Source of the DNA: CBDFLA01 sp965248915
GTDB lineage: Bacteria; Pseudomonadota; Alphaproteobacteria; M2410
Reading direction: 5' to 3'
Assembly: GCA_965248915.1 (NCBI GenBank)
Contig: OZ252216.1
Coordinates: 558,001-622,000, forward strand
Length of the DNA stretch: 64,000 nucleotides
This document shows, piece after piece, positions 27,341 to 36,246 of this stretch (its first letter is position 1; every line of letters begins with the position of its first letter). The position numbers were made by a program, and so were the translations under genes. A model generated the notes under the pieces. The model worked only from the letters and a program-made list of their open reading frames with translations, searched no databases and was not told the origin of the DNA.

Positions 27341-27392
27341 ACACCGGTTCTGCCGGTGACCATTTTGGACTCAATGACTGGTAGGCGAACCA

Positions 27393-28856
27393 ATGAGCAC
27401 ACAATCAGAAACATCAGAAAATGGCAGTAACGGTCAAAATGGCCAAGACACGCTGAAGGCGACGCCCCTCTGGGCTCTCCACAAAGAGCGTCGGGCAAAA
27501 ATGGTGCCCTTCAGTGGCTATGAGATGCCGCTGCAATATCGACGCGGCATCATGGCCGAGCACAAACATACCCGCGAGCGGGCAGGGCTTTTCGATGTGT
27601 CTCACATGGGCCAGGCCTTTCTCCGTTTGGAAGGCGACGGCGGCCATGATGAGATCGCCGCTGCGATCGAGACTTTGGTTCCTGGTGAGATAAAAGGCCT
27701 CAAGCCAGGCGGCATTCGCTACACGCTCTTGCTCAATGACGAAGGCGGAATCATGGACGACCTCATGATTACGCGTCCCGAGGGTGAAGAGAACGAAGGC
27801 ACGCTATTCCTTGTCGTCAATGCGGCAACAAGGGATGCCGACTTCGCTTACATCGAAGAAAAACTTGAAGGCAAAGCGCGGTTGGTTCGTTCCAATGATC
27901 GCGCTCTCATCGCGCTGCAAGGTCCACGCGCCGCCAGGGCCCTGTCAAAGTTGGCGCCGTTTGTTGAGGAAATGTCATTCATGTCGGCCAAGGCCTGCCG
28001 CGTCGAGGGAATCGAATGCATCATCAGTCGTTGTGGATACACAGGTGAGGATGGTTTTGAAATCTCATTGCCAAACGAAATGGCTGAAGTTTTTGCACGC
28101 AAGATATTGACTAACCGACAGGTCGCATTGATTGGCCTAGGCGCACGAGACTCTCTTCGTCTCGAGGCTGGCTTATGTCTTTATGGCCATGATATCGATG
28201 AGGCCACAACACCCGCCGAAGCAGGTCTTGCCTGGGCGATCGGCAAACGCAGAAAAATCGATAAGGATTTTCCTGGCGCTGAGCGCATCATGGACCAAGT
28301 GCTTGATGGCTCTGAGCGTCGCCGCGTGGGCATCAAGCCAGAAGGTCGTGCGCCGGCCCGTGAAGGCACCGACATCGTTGACGGTGACGGCAAAGTTGTC
28401 GGCAAAGTAACCAGTGGTGGCTTTGGACCAACAGTACGAGGACCTGTCGCTATGGGATACGTGACGTCGGAGTTGGCTGAGGAAGGCACAGAAGTGGGAC
28501 TCATGGTTCGCGGTCAATCTCGCCAAGCTGAAATCGTCGCAATGCCATTTGTGGAGCCTGGATATCACCGACCTGGTCAGGAGAAACCTAAGAGGCGAGC
28601 CAGAAAGAATCCGACTAAGGAAGCAGAGGCTGAAGACGTCGATTCCGAGACGCCAGAGAACGTTGATGCCGTCGATGGCGGCGATTCTGACAAGAAAGTC
28701 ATTGAGATTGCGGTCACAGAGTCCACTGCGGAACTTGTTGATGAGGCGACCGAAGTGGATCAGGACCCAGTCGCTGAAGCAAGTGTGCCTGAAGCGAGTG
28801 ATGAAGACGTTGTGACGTCAGAGGAGCAGGGAGAATCCGACGATGGGCGAACTTAA
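27393..28856 (+). CDS. gcvT: Aminomethyltransferase (glycine cleavage T protein) with acidic C-terminal tail
   Basis: T protein of the glycine cleavage system: moves the C1 unit from the aminomethyl-lipoyl H protein to tetrahydrofolate. 487 residues against roughly 360-380 in most bacteria. The core (about 24-395) is normal, with FSGYEMPLQY, LFDVSHMGQ, YTLLLNDEGGIMDDL and GLGARDSLRLEAGLCLYGHD. After VEPGYHRP (about 387-394) there is a basic patch (PKRRARKNP) and then about 85 low-complexity, strongly acidic residues (many E, D, V, T, S) likely to be disordered. This tail contains SDEDVVTS at 469-476, repeated in GcvPB. The gene overlaps gcvH by 14 nt. Confidence 0.95.
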   Translation: MSTQSETSENGSNGQNGQDTLKATPLWALHKERRAKMVPFSGYEMPLQYRRGIMAEHKHTRERAGLFDVSHMGQAFLRLEGDGGHDEIAAAIETLVPGEIKGLKPGGIRYTLLLNDEGGIMDDLMITRPEGEENEGTLFLVVNAATRDADFAYIEEKLEGKARLVRSNDRALIALQGPRAARALSKLAPFVEEMSFMSAKACRVEGIECIISRCGYTGEDGFEISLPNEMAEVFARKILTNRQVALIGLGARDSLRLEAGLCLYGHDIDEATTPAEAGLAWAIGKRRKIDKDFPGAERIMDQVLDGSERRRVGIKPEGRAPAREGTDIVDGDGKVVGKVTSGGFGPTVRGPVAMGYVTSELAEEGTEVGLMVRGQSRQAEIVAMPFVEPGYHRPGQEKPKRRARKNPTKEAEAEDVDSETPENVDAVDGGDSDKKVIEIAVTESTAELVDEATEVDQDPVAEASVPEASDEDVVTSEEQGESDDGRT

Positions 28857-29220
28857 GTTCACAGAACAACACGAGTGGGTGCGTGTCGAAGGCGACATCG
28901 CAACGGTTGGTATTTCCGACTATGCCTCTGAACAACTAGGCGATGTGGTTTACGTTGAGCTGCCGGAAGCCGGACGCCAACTTGAAAGATCCGGTGAGAT
29001 TGCAGTGGTTGAATCAGTCAAGGCGGCGAGCGAAGTCTACTCTCCGATTAGCGGTGAAGTTATTGAAGTCAATGTGGCGCTTGAAGAGGACCCAGCATCG
29101 GTCAATGCGGAACCAACAGGCAAAGGCTGGTTCGCAAAAGTTCGCATGGCGGATTCAGGAGACCTTGATTCCCTGATGGATCAAAAGGCCTATGAAACAT
29201 ACGTAAAGGGTCTTGCATAG
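28843..29220 (+). CDS. gcvH: Glycine cleavage system H protein
   Basis: Lipoyl carrier of the glycine cleavage system. 125 residues; the lipoylated lysine is K60 in VVESVKAASEVYSP. Length and the N-terminus MGELKFTEQHEWVRV are typical. It starts inside the last codons of gcvT and ends overlapping the GTG of gcvPA by one base (TAGTG), so the operon is tightly coupled. Confidence 0.97.
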   Translation: MGELKFTEQHEWVRVEGDIATVGISDYASEQLGDVVYVELPEAGRQLERSGEIAVVESVKAASEVYSPISGEVIEVNVALEEDPASVNAEPTGKGWFAKVRMADSGDLDSLMDQKAYETYVKGLA

Positions 29221-30566
29221 TGCGATATTTGCCGCTGTCTGATGCCGATCGTCAGGCAATGTTGTCTGTCATTGGTGCTGAGTCGATCGACGACCTGTTT
29301 TGTGATGTGCCGGAGAGCGTGCGTCTGAAAGATCTCGTTGATCTGCCCCGTCAAGCAGGTGAACTCTCCGTCGAGAGAACCATGTCGGCATTTACAAATA
29401 TGAACAAGCCCGCTGGCTCAATGCCTTTCTTCATTGGGTGTGGCGCCTATCGACATCATGTCCCAGCGACGGTTGATCATCTCATTCAACGTAGCGAGTT
29501 CTTGACCGCCTATACGCCGTACCAACCGGAAATTTCGCAAGGCACCTTGCAGACACTATTTGAGTTTCAAACACAAGTTGCGCTTTTGACGGGAATGGAA
29601 GTCGCGAACGCCTCAATGTACGACGGGTCAACCGCTGCGGCTGAGGCGGTCATGATGGCGGCCCGTATTACGCGGCGTAAGAAGACTGTGATTTCGGGAA
29701 ATTTGCATCCGCACTACCATGATGTCATTTGTACCAACGAGAAATTTGCCGGCGGTGAAGTTTTGCAGAACGGTCCTTCGCCGGACGGAACAGAGGACCT
29801 TGTTGCCAAGATTAATGACACAATCGCTGCTGTGGTTGTTCAAACACCAGACATTTTTGGCAATCTCCACGATGTGAGTGACATTGCAAAGGCCGCTCAT
29901 GACAAGGGCGCATTGCTTATTGTTGTTGTGCCTGAAATTGTTTCACTAGGCGCGGTCAAGTCACCCGGCGAAATGGGCGCGGATATCGTTGTTGGAGAAG
30001 GCCAGTCGATTGGCAATGGTCTCAATTTTGGTGGCCCTTTTGTGGGCCTCTTTGCAACACGTCAGAAGCTCGTGCGTCAAATGCCAGGACGCGTTTGCGG
30101 TGAATCTATTGATGCAGATGGAAAACGCGGATTTGTGCTGACACTATCTACCCGTGAACAACACATTCGTCGTGAAAAGGCCACATCCAATATCTGCACA
30201 AACTCTGGTCTATGCGCACTTGCCTTCACAATACATCTCGCGTTGCTTGGCGAGCGGGGCATGACGCGACTTGCAGCACTCAATCATGAAGCCGCGGTCA
30301 CCCTGGCCGATCAACTCTGCGAAATTGACGGGGTCGAACTCGTAAATCAGCACTTCTTTAATGAGTTTACGCTGCGCGTGCCAAAGCTGGCGGCTAAAGT
30401 GGTTGACGCACTGACCGACAAAGGCGTGCTTGGGGGCGTTCGCGCTTCGCGATTGTTCCCAGGCCAAGACGATCTTGACAACCTCATAATTGTGGCCTCA
30501 ACGGAAACCAATACGCAAGAAGATCGAGACGCCTACGTCTCTGCATTGAGTGAGATCCTTCAATGA
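29220..30566 (+). CDS. gcvPA: Glycine dehydrogenase (decarboxylating) subunit 1
   Basis: N-terminal half of the P protein as a separate subunit. P protein decarboxylates glycine with PLP and passes the aminomethyl group to GcvH. 448 residues; the family begins RYLPLSDADRQAML and has FIGCGAYRHHVPATVDHL, AYTPYQPEISQGTLQ and ANASMYDGSTAAAEA. The PLP lysine is on the partner subunit. GTG start overlaps the gcvH stop; its TGA overlaps the gcvPB ATG (ATGA). Confidence 0.96.
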   Translation: MRYLPLSDADRQAMLSVIGAESIDDLFCDVPESVRLKDLVDLPRQAGELSVERTMSAFTNMNKPAGSMPFFIGCGAYRHHVPATVDHLIQRSEFLTAYTPYQPEISQGTLQTLFEFQTQVALLTGMEVANASMYDGSTAAAEAVMMAARITRRKKTVISGNLHPHYHDVICTNEKFAGGEVLQNGPSPDGTEDLVAKINDTIAAVVVQTPDIFGNLHDVSDIAKAAHDKGALLIVVVPEIVSLGAVKSPGEMGADIVVGEGQSIGNGLNFGGPFVGLFATRQKLVRQMPGRVCGESIDADGKRGFVLTLSTREQHIRREKATSNICTNSGLCALAFTIHLALLGERGMTRLAALNHEAAVTLADQLCEIDGVELVNQHFFNEFTLRVPKLAAKVVDALTDKGVLGGVRASRLFPGQDDLDNLIIVASTETNTQEDRDAYVSALSEILQ

Positions 30567-32137
30567 ACCGACAAGGCAGACAGACCCAGCCCAAAGAAAC
30601 TGTGAGCGATGAAGATGTGGTGACATCTACAGGGAACAGAGGGCTTCAGATTGAAGAAGAACTGCTGTTTGAGGTCGGATCATTGGATAACTCCGGCGTC
30701 GACTTCCCAGATACAACAGGTGACACGCATCGTCTTGGTGGTTTGGCACGGCAGGGACCGATAGGTTTGGCTGGCCTGAGTGAGCCGGAAGCCATGCGTC
30801 ACTACGTGCGCCTGAGTCAGAAAAACTACGCCATCGACATGGGCCTCTATCCCTTAGGTTCGTGCACGATGAAGCACAACCCGAGGCTCAACGAGAAGAT
30901 CGCTCGCCTGCCGGGATTTGCCGACATCCATCCCTTGCAACCTCAAAGAACGGTGCAAGGGGCGCTCGAAATGATCGAGACGCTAGCTGACTGGCTAAAA
31001 AAACTAACCGGCATGCCCGCCGTCGCCATGTCGCCGAAAGCTGGCGCTCATGGTGAGCTTTGCGGTTTGATGGCGATACGCGCTTGTCTGGAGGCACGGG
31101 GCGACGCCAGAACTCATGTGCTCGTGCCTGAATCTGCACATGGAACGAACCCTGCGACGGCGGCTGCTTGTGGATATGCCGTTGATACAATCCCGGCAAC
31201 CGATGAAGGGCGCGTCGATTTGGCAGCCCTCAAAGAAAAACTTGGCGATCATGTTGCCGCAATCATGCTGACCAACCCAAACACGTGTGGTTTGTTTGAG
31301 CGCGACATTGTTGAAATTGCTGAAGCTATCCACGAAGTTGGCGGGCTTTTCTACTGCGATGGTGCCAATCTGAATGCGATCATGGGGCGCGTGCGCCCAG
31401 GCGATCTTGGCATCGACGCCATGCATATCAACCTGCACAAAACATTCTCAACACCCCACGGTGGAGGCGGCCCTGGCGCCGGACCTGTTGTTTTGTCAGA
31501 GGCCCTGTCGACATTTGCGCCTTTGCCGTACATCGTTCAGAGTGATAGGGGATTTGAACTCATTGAGTTTCAAGACGAAGCCGAGGCGGATGGTCACGCT
31601 CCTTTTGGTCGATTGACCGCGTTTCATGGACAGATGGGCATGTTCGTGCGGGCTCTTACCTACATGTTGAGCCACGGTAGTGATGGTCTTCGCCAAGCAG
31701 CCGAAGATGCGGTGCTGAATGCCAATTACGTTATGGCCTCTCTCAAGGATGTCATGACAGCATCGTTTGAAGGACCGTGTATGCACGAGGCGCTCTTTGA
31801 CGAAAGGTTCTTGAAAGACACAGGTGTCGCAACTTTGGATTTCGCCAAAGCGATGATCGACGAAGGGTATCATCCGATGACGATGTATTTCCCGCTTGTC
31901 GTTCAAGGTGCTTTGCTGATTGAGCCAACTGAAACGGAATCGAAATACAGTCTGGATCAGTTCATTGCATGCTTGCGTGATCTAACTGCCGCCGCAAAAA
32001 ACGGTGACGCCGAACGGTTTACCGGCGCACCGTATTACGCGCCGCGCAAACGTCTAGATGAAACTCAAGCGGCGAGGAAACCTGTGCTTCGATGGACGCC
32101 TGAGCAAAAGTCGGCAGACGCAAAGGCGGCTGAGTAA
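30563..32137 (+). CDS. gcvPB: Glycine dehydrogenase (decarboxylating) subunit 2
   Basis: PLP-bearing subunit of the split P protein. 524 residues; the PLP lysine is K293 in NLHKTFSTPHGGGGPG, and LYPLGSCTMKHNPR and SAHGTNPATAAACGY are family motifs. The N-terminus carries about 28 extra residues before GLQIEEELLFE, including SDEDVVTS at 15-22 (30605-30628), the same eight residues as in the GcvT tail. Start ATG 30563 overlaps the gcvPA stop. Last gene of the operon; it converges with fba across 47 bp. Confidence 0.96.
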   Translation: MNRQGRQTQPKETVSDEDVVTSTGNRGLQIEEELLFEVGSLDNSGVDFPDTTGDTHRLGGLARQGPIGLAGLSEPEAMRHYVRLSQKNYAIDMGLYPLGSCTMKHNPRLNEKIARLPGFADIHPLQPQRTVQGALEMIETLADWLKKLTGMPAVAMSPKAGAHGELCGLMAIRACLEARGDARTHVLVPESAHGTNPATAAACGYAVDTIPATDEGRVDLAALKEKLGDHVAAIMLTNPNTCGLFERDIVEIAEAIHEVGGLFYCDGANLNAIMGRVRPGDLGIDAMHINLHKTFSTPHGGGGPGAGPVVLSEALSTFAPLPYIVQSDRGFELIEFQDEAEADGHAPFGRLTAFHGQMGMFVRALTYMLSHGSDGLRQAAEDAVLNANYVMASLKDVMTASFEGPCMHEALFDERFLKDTGVATLDFAKAMIDEGYHPMTMYFPLVVQGALLIEPTETESKYSLDQFIACLRDLTAAAKNGDAERFTGAPYYAPRKRLDETQAARKPVLRWTPEQKSADAKAAE

Positions 32138-32184
32138 GAGACTTCGCCTGATTTCTTCGGCAATAGGATAGGCCCTGTCGCGAC

Positions 32185-33252
32185 TTATTTCGCCAACGAA
32201 CGACCCTTGGAGCCCAAGTCTTCAAACGCTTCATCCAGGCGCGCCACAAAACCATCTTCACCAGCCCGCAGCCATTTCCGTGGATCGTATTGTTTCTTGT
32301 AAGGCGTTCCATCATCAGGATCGATTTGGAACTTAAAGGCCTTCGAGTGCTCATCAACATAACTACCAACTGCATGTGAGAAGGCGAACTGCGTGTCTGT
32401 ATCAATGTTCATCTTGAAGACGCCGTAGGAGATCGCCTCGGTAATTTTGTCTTTCTCAGAGCCAGACCCACCGTGGAACACGAGGCTTAAGGGCTCGTCG
32501 CCGGTTCCCATTTCATTCTTGACGAGCATTTGGCTGTCTTTGAGAATTTCCGGTCGCAGTTGAACATTGCCAGGCTTGTAGACGCCATGAACATTTCCGA
32601 ATGATGCAGCCACTGAAAAGTGTCCGATAGGTGTCAACAATTTGTACGCCTGGAGTACATCTTCTGGCTGCGTATAAAGACGAGAGTTGTCGGCACTCTC
32701 ATCAATGTCGCTTCCGACGCCGTCTTCCTCGCCGCCCGTTACGCCAAGTTCGATCTCAAGGCTCATGTTGAGCGGTGCCATGCGCTCGAGCATCCGTGCG
32801 CACTCGCTTAGGTTTTGTTCGATGGGTTCCTCGGATAGATCAAGCATGTGAGAGGTATAGAGAGGTCGCCCGGTCGCCTTAAAATGGGCCTCTGAGTGGT
32901 CGATCAAAGAATCGACCCAGGGAACCAGTTTGCGATTGGCGTGATCGGTATGAAGCACGGCACAGATACCGTAATGCTCAGCCAGGAGATGGACATGTTG
33001 AGCAGCGGAGACGGCACCAAGAACTTTCGCGTCATCGCCACTGGATAGTCCCGCGCCGGCAAAGAACTGCGCGCCACCGTTGGAGAATTGAATAATGATA
33101 TCGGACCCGTTCTTCGCTGCCGCTTCCATTGCAGCGTTAACAGAGTTTGTACCGACACAATTGACCGCTGCGAGGGCGTAGTTTCCATCCTTGCAAGCCT
33201 GTACCAATTCAAAATAGTCATCGCCCGTCACGACGCCCGGTTTCAGTGCCAT
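32185..33252 (-). CDS. fbaA: Fructose-bisphosphate aldolase, class II (FbaA type)
   Basis: Zinc aldolase of glycolysis and gluconeogenesis. 355 residues, matching class IIA enzymes such as E. coli FbaA: LKPGVVTGDDYF, ALAAVNCVGTNSVNAA, LHTDHANRKLVPW (zinc His and catalytic Asp), IELGVTGGEEDGV, YTQPEDV, SFGNVHGVYKPGNV and VFHGGSGSEKD. The open frame extends to 33297 but ATG 33252 opens the conserved N-terminus. Sits immediately downstream of the atp operon terminator, so it should have its own promoter in 33253-33355. Confidence 0.96.
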   Translation of the reverse strand: MALKPGVVTGDDYFELVQACKDGNYALAAVNCVGTNSVNAAMEAAAKNGSDIIIQFSNGGAQFFAGAGLSSGDDAKVLGAVSAAQHVHLLAEHYGICAVLHTDHANRKLVPWVDSLIDHSEAHFKATGRPLYTSHMLDLSEEPIEQNLSECARMLERMAPLNMSLEIELGVTGGEEDGVGSDIDESADNSRLYTQPEDVLQAYKLLTPIGHFSVAASFGNVHGVYKPGNVQLRPEILKDSQMLVKNEMGTGDEPLSLVFHGGSGSEKDKITEAISYGVFKMNIDTDTQFAFSHAVGSYVDEHSKAFKFQIDPDDGTPYKKQYDPRKWLRAGEDGFVARLDEAFEDLGSKGRSLAK

Positions 33253-33355
33253 TGTCCGTCCCCAATACCAAAGTGAGATATGAATCTGATCCCGCAAAAT
33301 GGCAGATCAAGAGGGGGTGGGGCAAGGGCTCAGCTAAGATTTTCTCAAGTTCAGG

Positions 33356-33386
33356 GCAAAAAGAAAGCCCGGCAGATGTCAGGCTT
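33356..33386 (-). terminator. Rho-independent terminator of the F0 ATP synthase operon
   Basis: On the minus strand, AAGCCTG pairs with CGGGCTT (7 bp including one G-T) around an 8-nt loop, followed by TCTTTTT. It lies about 30 bp beyond the atpF stop and before fbaA. Confidence 0.7.
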
Positions 33387-33415
33387 CGTTGGGTCATCGG
33401 TCTCACATGGTAGGA

Positions 33416-33919
33416 TCAGTGAACTTTGTCCTTCAACCCGTCGATACTTTCGCGAATGAGGGAGTCAGACTTAGTCGCATCGACCTTTTCGGCGATAATT
33501 TTGCTAGCCGCCGCAATTGCGACATCTGCCGCAACTGCCCGAACTTCATTGACCGCCTGGGTTTCCGCGGTAGCGATCTTCTGTTCCGCCATCACCGTGC
33601 GTCTTTTGACTTGAGCGGCGAGTGTCTCTTCTGCCTCGCGCGCCATATTTTCGGCATCACGTCGGGCCTGTGCCACCAGTTCTTCGGCTTCCTTTTCGGC
33701 TTCGAGGTGCTTTCGTTGGTAGGAGGCAAGGAGTGTCTGTGCTTCTTCGCGCAGGCTGCGTGCTTCGTCCAACTCATCGCGGATAGCGTCGCGGCGACCA
33801 TCCAGCATGGTGCCAACCCGCTTGTGCACGCCGAAATAGATCGTGCCGCCAATGAAAATAAACAAGGCAATTGCGACCCAGAAGGTGGCGTGACCAAATT
33901 CTTGAACGAGTGTGTCCAT
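33416..33919 (-). CDS. atpF: ATP synthase F0 subunit b
   Basis: Peripheral-stalk subunit of F0F1 ATP synthase. 167 residues: one N-terminal membrane helix (about 9-28, FWVAIALFIFIGGTIYF) and a long charged alanine- and glutamate-rich coiled coil (about 40-150). Alphaproteobacteria carry two b-type subunits; this is the distal one. It lies 11 bp after the b' gene and ends the operon before a terminator. Confidence 0.95.
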   Translation of the reverse strand: MDTLVQEFGHATFWVAIALFIFIGGTIYFGVHKRVGTMLDGRRDAIRDELDEARSLREEAQTLLASYQRKHLEAEKEAEELVAQARRDAENMAREAEETLAAQVKRRTVMAEQKIATAETQAVNEVRAVAADVAIAAASKIIAEKVDATKSDSLIRESIDGLKDKVH

Positions 33920-33930
33920 CAGATCAGTTC

Positions 33931-34554
33931 CTAACCGCTACGGTTTTGCAGCTCAGCGTCAACAGCGGCAGAAACCACCGGTCCGTCGACATCTTCACCG
34001 AGAATTCTGGAAACCACCGCTTTGGCCGTGTCATTGGCCACGTCGCGAATGCTTGCGAGTGCCTTTTCCTTAGTCTCGGCAATCTTGCTTTCAGCAGCGT
34101 CGAGCTTCTTCGCGAGTTCTGCTTCAAGCGCTGTCTTTTCAGCGTCGGCTTCTTCCGCCAGCCGCTCGCGAGTTTCTTGAGCCAGCTTCTGCGCTTTGGC
34201 TCTCGCCTCGGCCAACGCTGTCTCGTATTCAGAAAGGGCTGCCTCAGACTGTTCCTTGAGTTCAGCTGCTCGGTCAAGATCAGCCGCGATACGATCGCGT
34301 CGTTCTTCAATGACTTGGCCGATACGCGGAAGAACAATCCGCGACATCATCACGTAGAGGAACAAGAACGTGAGCGTCAGCCAAAACAACTGAGACGGAT
34401 AGGTAGAAACATCCATTTGTGGAAGCCCACCGCCGCCATGTTCGTCAGTTGCGTGCCCAACTTCTTCATGAAGCACGGTCTCACTATGAGAAGCCACATC
34501 GCTTGATGCAGCTTCTTCGTGGCCGGTCTCTTCAGATTGTGCTGTGTCACTCAT
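33931..34554 (-). CDS. atpG: ATP synthase F0 subunit b'
   Basis: Second peripheral-stalk subunit (b'). 207 residues: a histidine- and glutamate-rich N-terminal extension of about 45 residues, a membrane helix (about 55-75, SQLFWLTLTFLFLYVMMSRIVLP) and a coiled coil (about 80-185). The N-terminal extension before the helix is typical of b' in alphaproteobacteria. Located between atpE and atpF. The gene is named atpG, atpX or atpF2 depending on the database, so the symbol is provisional. Confidence 0.92.
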   Translation of the reverse strand: MSDTAQSEETGHEEAASSDVASHSETVLHEEVGHATDEHGGGGLPQMDVSTYPSQLFWLTLTFLFLYVMMSRIVLPRIGQVIEERRDRIAADLDRAAELKEQSEAALSEYETALAEARAKAQKLAQETRERLAEEADAEKTALEAELAKKLDAAESKIAETKEKALASIRDVANDTAKAVVSRILGEDVDGPVVSAAVDAELQNRSG

Positions 34555-34657
34555 GTCTAAAGCTCAATCACTCAAAGGGGTCCGCCAGAGACGGATCATG
34601 ATATCTTAGGTTCCGATGGCGTGTTTGCCACCGGGCTGAGGCGCCATTTCGGATGGA

Positions 34658-34882
34658 TTACGATCCGAGAATGATGAAGGCCATAACCAGACCGAACAGG
34701 CCGGTGGCTTCTGCCAAGGCAAATCCGATCCAAACCATTGCTTGGAATTGGCCAGCTGCTGCTGGGTTCCGCAAGGCGCCTTGCAAAAAGTTACCGAAGA
34801 TAATGCCAATACCGACACCAGCACCTGCCAGGGCGATAGAGGCGAGACCTGCTCCGATCATTTTCGCTGCTTCGACTTCCAT
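34658..34882 (-). CDS. atpE: ATP synthase F0 subunit c
   Basis: Proteolipid that forms the rotor ring. 74 residues as two membrane helices joined by the polar loop RNPAAAGQ. The ion-carrying carboxylate is E58 in FALAEATGLFGL; the surrounding sequence is that of a proton-type ring. The glycine-rich first helix (GAGVGIGIIFG) is normal. Positioned 51 bp after atpB. Confidence 0.98.
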   Translation of the reverse strand: MEVEAAKMIGAGLASIALAGAGVGIGIIFGNFLQGALRNPAAAGQFQAMVWIGFALAEATGLFGLVMAFIILGS

Positions 34883-34933
34883 TTTAGTCTCCTATTTGAC
34901 TGGAAAATATTTCTATTGGTTGTTCCGACCGAC

Positions 34934-35692
34934 TTAGTGGCCAGGTGAGATCGCATCGTGCAAGTAAATGCAGGTCAGGATCGCGAAGATAAAGGCCTGA
35001 AGAAAGGCCACAAGAAACTCAAGTCCGATGAGTGCCGTCGCGGCAGCCAAAGGTACAATCGCGCCCAAAGTCGCGATACCGCCGATGCTCCCAATACTGA
35101 TGACAAAGCCGGCGAACACCTTCAACATAGTGTGACCAGCCAACATGTTGGCGAACAACCGAACGGAAAGGCTGACCGGGCGTGAGAGGAATGAAATCAC
35201 CTCGATCACAATCATGAGTGGGAGGAGGATAATCGGCACACCAGATGGGGCGAAAAGCTTGAAGAACTTAAGGCCGTTGCGCATCAAGCCATAAACCAAC
35301 ACAATCGTGATGATAACCGCGGCGAGCGCAAACGTAACAATGATGTGGCTGGTAACCGTGAAGGAGTAGGGCACCATTCCAAGCATGTTACAGGCAAGGA
35401 CAAAGACGAATAGAGTGAATACGAAGGGAAAGAACTTCATACCTTCAGAGCCCGCGTTTTCGCGAACCATATTGGCAATGAACTCGTAACTAAGCTCGGC
35501 CACTGACTGCAGGCGGCCCGGCACAAGGGCGCGACCCGACATAGCGGTCATCATAAATAGGCTGACTGTCGTGACAGCGATAACCATCCACAAAGACGCA
35601 TTTGTGAAGGATAGGTCGACACCACCAACTTGAATGTCCGCAATCTTGCTGATTACGAACTGATGCATCGGATCGTTAGCGTTCTCCGCCAC
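34934..35692 (-). CDS. atpB: ATP synthase F0 subunit a
   Basis: Stator half-channel subunit. 252 residues with about six membrane helices; the essential arginine is in SLSVRLFANMLAGH (about residues 172-185), and LEFLVAFLQAFIFAILTCIYL forms the last helix. Order atpI-atpB-atpE-b'-b without F1 genes is the usual alphaproteobacterial arrangement; the F1 operon is elsewhere. Confidence 0.97.
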   Translation of the reverse strand: MAENANDPMHQFVISKIADIQVGGVDLSFTNASLWMVIAVTTVSLFMMTAMSGRALVPGRLQSVAELSYEFIANMVRENAGSEGMKFFPFVFTLFVFVLACNMLGMVPYSFTVTSHIIVTFALAAVIITIVLVYGLMRNGLKFFKLFAPSGVPIILLPLMIVIEVISFLSRPVSLSVRLFANMLAGHTMLKVFAGFVISIGSIGGIATLGAIVPLAAATALIGLEFLVAFLQAFIFAILTCIYLHDAISPGH

Positions 35693-35727
35693 CGCAAGCT
35701 CCCGTCTCGCTGCGATTGTCTGAAAGA

Positions 35728-36087
35728 CTATTCAGTGTCTTCAGACTTCGTGTTCATTCGATTTGCCACCCGGATCACATTCATGAACCCGGCGACGGCC
35801 CCCAATAAGAAGAACAAGACTAGAAGCCAAGGCTCGGTCCCTAAGAGCCGATCCAAAAACCAACCTATGCCGACACCGACAAAAACGGCCACGACCAGTT
35901 CGATCCCTATTCTGAGGGCGTCACCGAGGCCATTGGTGGGAAGTGAATCTGTTCTGCTTTCTTCTTCTTTTTCGTTTGCAGAGCCTTTGCCTCTCGCTTG
36001 GCGAAGTCGACGGCCGAGACGTTTTAGATCTCGGTGTTCGTCAGGTCCTTCTTCGTATGAAGATCGGGGCGTTGCGCCGTCCGACAT
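35728..36087 (-). CDS. atpI: ATP synthase protein I (AtpI)
   Basis: Small membrane protein at the head of the F0 operon; thought to help c-ring assembly or Mg2+ handling. 119 residues: a charged N-terminus (about 50 residues, ELKRLGRRLRQ-like) then two membrane helices (about 64-85 and 90-110) with GIGWFLDRLLGT between. The open frame extends to 36159, but ATG 36087 is preferred because the near-consensus promoter at 36141-36169 would place the transcript start at about 36134, downstream of the longer start. Confidence 0.9.
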   Translation of the reverse strand: MSDGATPRSSYEEGPDEHRDLKRLGRRLRQARGKGSANEKEEESRTDSLPTNGLGDALRIGIELVVAVFVGVGIGWFLDRLLGTEPWLLVLFFLLGAVAGFMNVIRVANRMNTKSEDTE

Positions 36088-36140
36088 GACCACCCCCGCC
36101 TTGCGAATCACAAGGGCGTTAGCGTGTTGAAGCCGCGCGC

Positions 36141-36169
36141 AACATAGGGTCGGCCCCAACCCCTGTCAA
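36141..36169 (-). promoter_or_regulatory. Sigma-70-type promoter of the F0 operon
   Basis: On the minus strand, a perfect TTGACA -35 (36164-36169), a 17-bp spacer and TATGTT (36141-36146), four of six to the -10 consensus. Transcription would start near 36134, about 47 bases before the atpI ATG. This is the best promoter match I found in the window. Confidence 0.7.
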
Positions 36170-36246
36170 GAGTCAATGAAACACCTTTAAGCGGTTGAAA
36201 TATAAGGGTTTTCAGTGGCTCGAATGTTGCGGTGCGGCAATGGGTC

